The notes beneath the pieces are model-generated. The model saw only the letters and a list, made by a program, of their open reading frames with translations. It was not told the origin of the DNA and searched no databases. A program made the position numbers and the translations under genes. Positions 59,381 to 64,000 of a stretch of DNA of 64,000 nt are shown piece after piece. The DNA comes from Ferruginibacter paludis. GTDB lineage: Bacteria; Bacteroidota; Bacteroidia; Chitinophagales; Chitinophagaceae. Location: contig NZ_JAUFQJ010000004.1 in assembly GCF_030409685.1 (NCBI RefSeq), forward strand, positions 62,001-126,000, in the 5' to 3' direction. Within the stretch, counting starts at the first letter, position 1. Each line of letters starts with the position of its first letter.

Positions 59381-59602
59381 CTGTATTTTTTATAAACAGG
59401 AAGATAAATAATTCATGTTGTTAACTGTAAAATATTTACTCCATACAGCCTTCATAACCTTTTGTATCAAAAAGCAAATACTGAAATAAAATATATTTAT
59501 TTATTCCCCGTTTTGGTGGCAAGTTGTGCCCTTGTAAACTGTTACCTGTTAAAACCCGTTTTGCCCAATTGACTCATTCTTAAGAGGAGTTATAAGTTGC
59601 TT

Positions 59603-60366
59603 ATGAAAAAGAATTTATTCATTTTGCTGATGGTTACCGGTGTTGGATTGCTGGGTAGTTGTAAAAAAGAAAATAGTACAAAGTCCCAATCAACAGGCGG
59701 GCTTAAGTAAAGAGTTATACAGAAGATATTGTTTCTCCCAGTTTGGGAAATTTGATTATTATTTATAATTTAGGATATGACGACAGTGACAGGATTATCA
59801 GTGTTACCTCAGCAACATCTGCGGGAGATAAATTTTTATTTTCCTATACATCTGCGGGCAAGTACTCAGTAGATATATACAATGGCAATGTACTTTCTAT
59901 TCATTCAGATGCCTATACAAACATAGCCGGCTTTATTGATAGTACTTTTCAATACAACAACTCAAGGAATTTCAGCTCGGAAAGATATGTGTACAATGCA
60001 GCTAATCAGTTGGTGGAATAAAAAGAGTATGACTACCAGGCAGGAACTATACCGGTGCTATCGGATAGAACGATTTATAAATATAATTCGGATGGAGATA
60101 AAATAAGCTCTTCTGACTTATTTGGCAATGGACAGCATTTTGAATATTAACCGGTTATAAATTACTCAATACCCAACGTTAGCGGGTTGCCGATCCCAAT
60201 GCAGCAAAAAAAAAATCACCTGGTTAAAAAACTCAGGTTCGAGGTTGGCTCATTTTCCGGCACGACAGATTACACCTACACTTTTGATTTATACGACAGG
60301 ATAGCATCCAAAAAAACGGTTGCGGGCGATGGCAGCATCGTAATAAAAACTTACACCTATTTTTAG
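59603..60366 (+). pseudogene. Decayed lipoprotein gene with YD-like repeats
   Basis: An ATG at 59603 begins a good lipoprotein signal (LLMVTGVGLLGSCKKE) but meets TAA at 59708. The rest continues in the -1 frame from about 59707 (SYTEDIVSPSLGN, then YNLGYDDSDRIISVTS). It is broken again by TAA at 60019-60021 and 60148-60150, then runs to TAG at 60364-60366, with YTFDLYDRIASKKTVAGDGS near the end. The repeated YDxxxRI pattern recalls YD/DUF4595-type exported proteins. One frameshift and two nonsense codons make it a pseudogene. A sequencing error could explain one lesion but hardly three. Confidence 0.78.
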
Positions 60367-60501
60367 TTTCCTGTTAACAAAAAAATTAAGGTGTAGTATC
60401 GCATGTCCCGCTGCTTGCTGAGATGTATGAGCTTCATAAAACAAAACTTAAACCATGCTAATGCAAACATAAACATTAAAAAAAGAGAGGAATATTACTG
60501 A

Positions 60502-60804
60502 TCAGGACAAGGATACACTCCACTCCAGGTTAAACAAACCACATTTTTCCTTGATGCAGGTAAATAAAAAGCTGCTGGTAAACGGCATATTCACTCTTTT
60601 TACACAGTCATTTGTTTTGGCATGTACGTCCAGAGATCCCAGCACATATATCTGGGTGCTTGACATTTCAAGTGCTTTCCATTTTTCAGGAACCGGTACT
60701 TTACAATAGCCTCTATCAGTATGACAGGAAGCGAGGTTTTCTACAAGATCTTTTAAATTAGCAGGGTCGTTCAGGTTAGCTGTGATGCTGATTTTTTGTT
60801 TCAT
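60502..60804 (-). CDS. Small protein of unknown function
   Basis: This 100-residue protein has no signal peptide. It opens KQKISITANLNDPANLKDLVENLAS, carries four cysteines (SCHTDRGYC, NDC, KCGLF), and ends with a basic-aromatic stretch. The frame extends upstream to 60840, but the ATG at 60804 is the better start. It matches no family I recognise. Base composition is like its neighbours, and flanking gaps are AT-rich. It could be a real small cytoplasmic gene, or a remnant beside the adjacent pseudogene. Confidence 0.55.
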   Translation of the reverse strand: MKQKISITANLNDPANLKDLVENLASCHTDRGYCKVPVPEKWKALEMSSTQIYVLGSLDVHAKTNDCVKRVNMPFTSSFLFTCIKEKCGLFNLEWSVSLS

Positions 60805-61018
60805 GTTGTTATTGGATTTAACAGGATAAAATAACCACAATTTTTTAGGTCTGCAAATAGAGTAACGTCTATTATGCTGTAAAATTATGCTGGGATATAA
60901 GTAGAAATTATACTATTCGTTAAAAAAGGAACAAAGCAGCCTTTGTATAAACGTAGCAGCAACTGATTGCGAATGATAAACAGGCATTTATTTTGAAAAA
61001 TTAATGGGAAATACAATA

Positions 61019-62068
61019 TTACAGGCGGGCAAAAATTATCTGGCCGTCTGCTTCCCAGGCGCAGAAAATTTTATCATCGTTGGTTTTCACTGCTTTTATA
61101 AAGCCACCTTTTCCGGCATTTAGGGTGGTATTTTTATTGAGATCCTTCACTTTCAGCCGATCACCTTCCTGCCAGGTAATGATGGGATGTTGTGGGTTGG
61201 TAATGCTGCAATTGCGGCCTGATGCAATCTCTGTTTCTGTCTCACCGGGCTTTGAAAGGTATATTTTATTTTCCCTTCGCCATACGGAAGTCACCTGCTG
61301 CTGATCATTAACAACCAGGCCTCCGCCATCCATCGGGCAGGCATTTAATTTCCAGGTACCATCGCCTAATTTTACAGGTTGATTAAAATCCTCACCGCCA
61401 TTAGTAGACGACAGCAGGTAAAGGTCTCTTGAACCATTCAGCCAGTTTCTGAATTGAATGTACACATCCGATTTTCTTACTGTGATGGTTGGCTTACAAC
61501 ATTCGCATACGTGTTTGTCTGGTGAAATATAGACAAGTTTATTGGGAGACCAGCTTCTTCCCCGGGTGGTTGTTTTTGCGAAGCATATATTGTTGGTTTT
61601 ATCATTGCGAATGTCCAGCCACACTGCGTAAAAATTGTCGTGCTCATCAGCTGCAATATTCATCAGGCCTTCCGGTGCACTGTTGGCAACATCATTTGCA
61701 TTCTTGCATTGCGTCCATTTACCAGTTGAATGAGACAGGCAGAAAGTATGTACGGATCCTTTTTTATCAACGGCAGCCACCATGGAGTAATTGGCAGAAC
61801 TGGCCAGCTGCGGGCCTCGCGACATGCCGAGATGCATGTCTTTTACAACTGCCACTAATTTTGGATTAGAAAAAGTTTGGCCGTTATTGGAGGAAGTGGC
61901 GCAAAATATTGTATCACCTGCTCCGTATACCATTCTTATTACGCCACGATTATCTTTACTTAGCTGCGGCTGCAATCCGGGTCTCCATTTATTTTCCTGA
62001 GCACTACATACATTGGTACAGCCGTAGCTGACTATCATTAGCAGGGTTACAATAAAAAGCTTCATCAC
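61019..62068 (-). CDS. BNR/sialidase-like repeat lipoprotein
   Basis: The 349-residue protein has a signal with VSYGC (Cys17), a lipobox-like site, and a six-bladed propeller. Asp-box-like repeats read SSNNGQTFSNP, TTRGRSWSPNK and STNGGEDFNQP. The catalytic arginine triad of true sialidases is not evident. A CECCKPT cluster (mid-protein, about 190) and ACPMDGGG (about 245) contain the only other Cys groups and may bind metal. It is probably exported and attached to the envelope. Substrate and role are unknown. It is transcribed towards 60.8 kb and is alone on its transcript. Confidence 0.78.
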   Translation of the reverse strand: MMKLFIVTLLMIVSYGCTNVCSAQENKWRPGLQPQLSKDNRGVIRMVYGAGDTIFCATSSNNGQTFSNPKLVAVVKDMHLGMSRGPQLASSANYSMVAAVDKKGSVHTFCLSHSTGKWTQCKNANDVANSAPEGLMNIAADEHDNFYAVWLDIRNDKTNNICFAKTTTRGRSWSPNKLVYISPDKHVCECCKPTITVRKSDVYIQFRNWLNGSRDLYLLSSTNGGEDFNQPVKLGDGTWKLNACPMDGGGLVVNDQQQVTSVWRRENKIYLSKPGETETEIASGRNCSITNPQHPIITWQEGDRLKVKDLNKNTTLNAGKGGFIKAVKTNDDKIFCAWEADGQIIFARL

Positions 62069-62128
62069 GTTATCTTTTGTTGAATGAAAGACGATCAGTC
62101 CTTAAGGTAAATACTTAATTATCCGCGG

Positions 62129-62533
62129 TCAATTATCAGTACTGTCCACCGGGCGGCCAATCTCCCAGTGATGGCCGAACGGATCCACCACCCTGCCGAC
62201 CCGCCATCCATATTCCTCCGTTACTGCAGATACCTGTGTTGCACCAGCAGCAAGGGCTTTCCCAAACGCCAAATCCGGATCGGTGACGGTTAAAATGATT
62301 CTTACAGTACCTTTGCCACCCAATGTTTGCGGACTGAAATTACCATGCTCCTGCGATTCATCGCTTACCCAAAAACTTGCCCCGCCAATGGCAAGCTGCG
62401 CTACCAGCGAACCATCCGGCGCTTCCATTTTAAAAAGTTCTGCTGCCTCAAATGCAAGCTTATAAAAAGCCACGGCTTTTCCGCTGTTAATTACGGACAG
62501 CCACGGCTCAATCGTAGTTGTAACTGCTTTCAT
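62129..62533 (-). CDS. VOC-superfamily (glyoxalase-like) protein, PhnB-type
   Basis: The 134-residue cytoplasmic protein has two beta-alpha-beta-beta-beta halves of the vicinal-oxygen-chelate fold. Pointers are IEPWLSVINSGKAVAFYKLAFEAAELFKME, ASFWVSDES and the C-terminal VVDPFGHHWEIG. PhnB-like members act as small-molecule-binding or resistance proteins, and no substrate can be named. Start ATG at 62533. The methyltransferase gene ends 3 bp upstream of it, so they share an operon. Confidence 0.88.
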   Translation of the reverse strand: MKAVTTTIEPWLSVINSGKAVAFYKLAFEAAELFKMEAPDGSLVAQLAIGGASFWVSDESQEHGNFSPQTLGGKGTVRIILTVTDPDLAFGKALAAGATQVSAVTEEYGWRVGRVVDPFGHHWEIGRPVDSTDN

Positions 62534-62536
62534 CCT

Positions 62537-63115
62537 TTATTTTTTTACTGCGATAATGATGCCTGTTGCCCAAACTTGTTTTGTAAGCGTAAGGTCTTTT
62601 CTATCATCTAATTGTTTTATAAGCAGGGTAGCTTTTTCGGCGTGTCCTTCCGGCCAGTTGGGTTGCGGCAGCATGTCGTCAATTATGTACAAAGCGCCGG
62701 GGCTCAGCATATTCAATACTTCCTCCAGCATCAAATATTTGCCATGCCAGGTATCTGCAAAAATATAATCAAATTTTTGACCACTATTGGTTGTTACCCA
62801 TTCCCCCCCGTCAGACGTAACCAGTTGCAATCGTTGATCGCCACGTAAAAATTGTTCAGCGATTTGTAAAAACGCAGGGTCATTGTCAACAGAAACCAGC
62901 GATGATTGCGCATCCATGCCATCCAAAATCCAGGAAGCAGAGAGGCCTGTTCCGGTACCCAATTCCAAAAATTTACCTCCGGGTTTTAAAGCCGCTAACG
63001 TGCGCAGCAATGAGCAAGTAAGTACGTCGGACGCCATTGTAAATCCCGAAGCGGCCGTCGCTTCCATAATTTCATTATAGGCCTTTGGGAGTGCCTGGTT
63101 TATTTCTTCTGTCAT
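62537..63115 (-). CDS. Class I SAM-dependent methyltransferase, O-methyltransferase-like
   Basis: The 192-residue protein has motif I FLELGTGTGLSASWIL, motif II SLVSVDNDPAFLQIAEQFL, and YIFADTWHGKYLMLEEVLNMLSPGALYIIDD typical of catechol O-methyltransferase-like enzymes. It transfers methyl from SAM to an unknown substrate. It lies 3 bp upstream of the VOC gene and about 60 bp downstream of the DUF3500 gene on the same strand. Acceptor unknown. Confidence 0.87.
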   Translation of the reverse strand: MTEEINQALPKAYNEIMEATAASGFTMASDVLTCSLLRTLAALKPGGKFLELGTGTGLSASWILDGMDAQSSLVSVDNDPAFLQIAEQFLRGDQRLQLVTSDGGEWVTTNSGQKFDYIFADTWHGKYLMLEEVLNMLSPGALYIIDDMLPQPNWPEGHAEKATLLIKQLDDRKDLTLTKQVWATGIIIAVKK

Positions 63116-63175
63116 AATTTAATTGAGTAAAAATACATTTTGCTATTGATGCAAACGGTGCATCAATGCCAAGTG

Positions 63176-64000
63176 TTAATGACTTTGCCTGTAATGTTCC
63201 AGTAAAGGATCGCCGCCAAAATCAGTTTTCAAATCTCTCACTACAGTGTGAATGTGGTTGGCATTGTTTTGCGTATTATCGTATTCAATAATAATGGTAG
63301 GACCCTGGATGCGGTAGTAGCAAGGCTTGCCAAAAGCATGATCTGTATAACCCAGCCAGGTAAACCAAAGATTGTCCAGCCCGGCTGTTTGTATTTCTTT
63401 CAGCATAGCATCTGCAAACAAAGTGGTGTACCGGTGCACGTATAAATTAAGTAACTGCAGCATACGCTGTTTACTGGCGGCAGACAATTCTGAATACCTT
63501 ATGCCTGCAGGATTTTTGATCATTGCCTGGCGATTGTTGGCGGTTACTATATCAGCCGGTACGATGGTATCTATAAGTGCTTTTTTTAATTCTTCCGGCG
63601 AAAGATTTTGTACGAGTGCAAATCCTTTATCCGTTTCTTCTTTCAACACTTCTTTGCCTTTTTGATCGCCGCCTAGCACGATGGCGGGATTATCACCCAT
63701 AAAGGTGGGTGTGGCTGCAACCAGTTTATTGTTACTGGCAGAAAAGTGAAAAGAAACATGATGGCCTTCCAAACGCCAGCCCCAGATATTGCCGGCTGCA
63801 GGAACACCAAAAATGGTGACGAAATATTTCAACGGATCACGGAAATGATCTTCCGGTTTACGGTTTTCCAGTTCTTTCAGCACATTATCCAGCAGCATAA
63901 TTTCTCTCACCTTCTTTACGGTTTCATCTGTAAGACAGGTTTTTAGTAATGTGATGGCCGCTTCTCTTTGCGCAGGTGTTAATTCATTAAATGAAATGCC
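63176..64000 (-). CDS. DUF3500 protein, 5' end beyond the window
   Basis: At least 274 residues of a DUF3500 protein are encoded. A GTG at 63908 is not the real start. The frame stays open to base 64000 and reads FNELTPAQREAAITLLKTCLTDETVKKVREIM, which is normal DUF3500 sequence. Conserved stretches visible are WGWRLEGHHVSFHFSA, LFLGDNPA-like PTFMGDNPAIVLGG, and GPTIIIEYDNTQNNANHIHTVVRDLKTDFGGD near the C-terminus. The His-rich WGWRLEGHH and HIHTV segments suggest a metal site. These proteins are usually exported, and the signal peptide should lie beyond the edge. The first 70-100 residues are missing. Function is unknown. Confidence 0.88.
   Translation of the reverse strand, partial: GISFNELTPAQREAAITLLKTCLTDETVKKVREIMLLDNVLKELENRKPEDHFRDPLKYFVTIFGVPAAGNIWGWRLEGHHVSFHFSASNNKLVAATPTFMGDNPAIVLGGDQKGKEVLKEETDKGFALVQNLSPEELKKALIDTIVPADIVTANNRQAMIKNPAGIRYSELSAASKQRMLQLLNLYVHRYTTLFADAMLKEIQTAGLDNLWFTWLGYTDHAFGKPCYYRIQGPTIIIEYDNTQNNANHIHTVVRDLKTDFGGDPLLEHYRQSH

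Noticed and set aside
59702..59712. Programmed -1 frameshift joining the signal peptide to the downstream frame
   Set aside because: There is no slippery heptamer or downstream structure, and two further stop codons occur later in the same trace.

Overview
The window looks like a chromosomal segment of a Bacteroidota species, most likely in or near the Chitinophagaceae. The grounds are a SusC/SusD pair, many lipoproteins of Bacteroidota-type families (DUF4249, DUF4382, DUF5777, DUF6580), TonB-linked receptors with carboxypeptidase-like N-terminal domains, TAnnTTTG-type promoter boxes and few clear Shine-Dalgarno sites. These assignments come from reading the proteins, not from a database search. 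No rRNA, tRNA, CRISPR array, transposase or integron was found. XerD is the only recombinase and looks like the housekeeping enzyme.

Region 1 (about 0.1-29.7 kb) is a large polysaccharide-utilisation locus whose enzymes point to a decorated xylan such as glucuronoarabinoxylan. It carries a GH10 xylanase, a GH8 xylanase or exo-oligoxylanase, two GH51 arabinofuranosidases, a CE6-type acetylesterase, and four CE1-type esterase domains in three proteins, one of them double-headed. It also has GH29 and GH95 enzymes for fucose- or L-galactose-like caps, and the SusC/SusD uptake pair. Around SusCD sits a sugar-acid module: a GntP permease, an IlvD/Edd-type aldonate dehydratase and a gluconokinase-like FGGY kinase. 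Three local regulators are present: LacI-type (with two near-identical palindromic operators upstream), AraC-type, and a Nudix-derived regulator with a broken catalytic box. The esterase and hydrolase genes from 28.5 down to 13.8 kb form one long minus-strand run. A strong terminator after susD separates SusCD from the dehydratase-xylanase-permease group.

Region 2 (29.8-38.7 kb) holds mostly core or envelope genes: a DUF6580 membrane protein, YraN, a YkgJ-like Cys-cluster protein, XerD, and an OmpA/PD40 protein. A compact four-gene operon follows (thioredoxin, ApbE flavin transferase, DUF4266 lipoprotein, DUF3570 barrel), then a PLC-like phosphodiesterase. A 7-bp tandem repeat lies in the convergent gap after xerD.

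Region 3 (38.8-53 kb) contains a TonB-receptor operon (unknown exported protein, STN-containing receptor, DUF4249 lipoprotein, macroglobulin-like protein with a plug-like segment) and a GH20-related protein. It continues with a ScyD/ScyE-like propeller, an ECF sigma factor translationally coupled to an inner-membrane-plus-barrel protein, and a DUF4382 lipoprotein.

Region 4 (53-64 kb) has a DUF155 membrane protein, a HipA-like kinase with a DUF3037 partner, and a four-gene envelope operon (OB-fold protein, c-type cytochrome, DUF5777 barrel, YceI). After these come an M20 peptidase, a decayed lipoprotein pseudogene, a BNR-repeat protein, a VOC protein, an O-methyltransferase-like protein and a DUF3500 gene cut by the right edge. 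The most coherent functional story is the xylan locus. The least explained systems are the ApbE/DUF4266/DUF3570 operon and the cytochrome/DUF5777/YceI operon.
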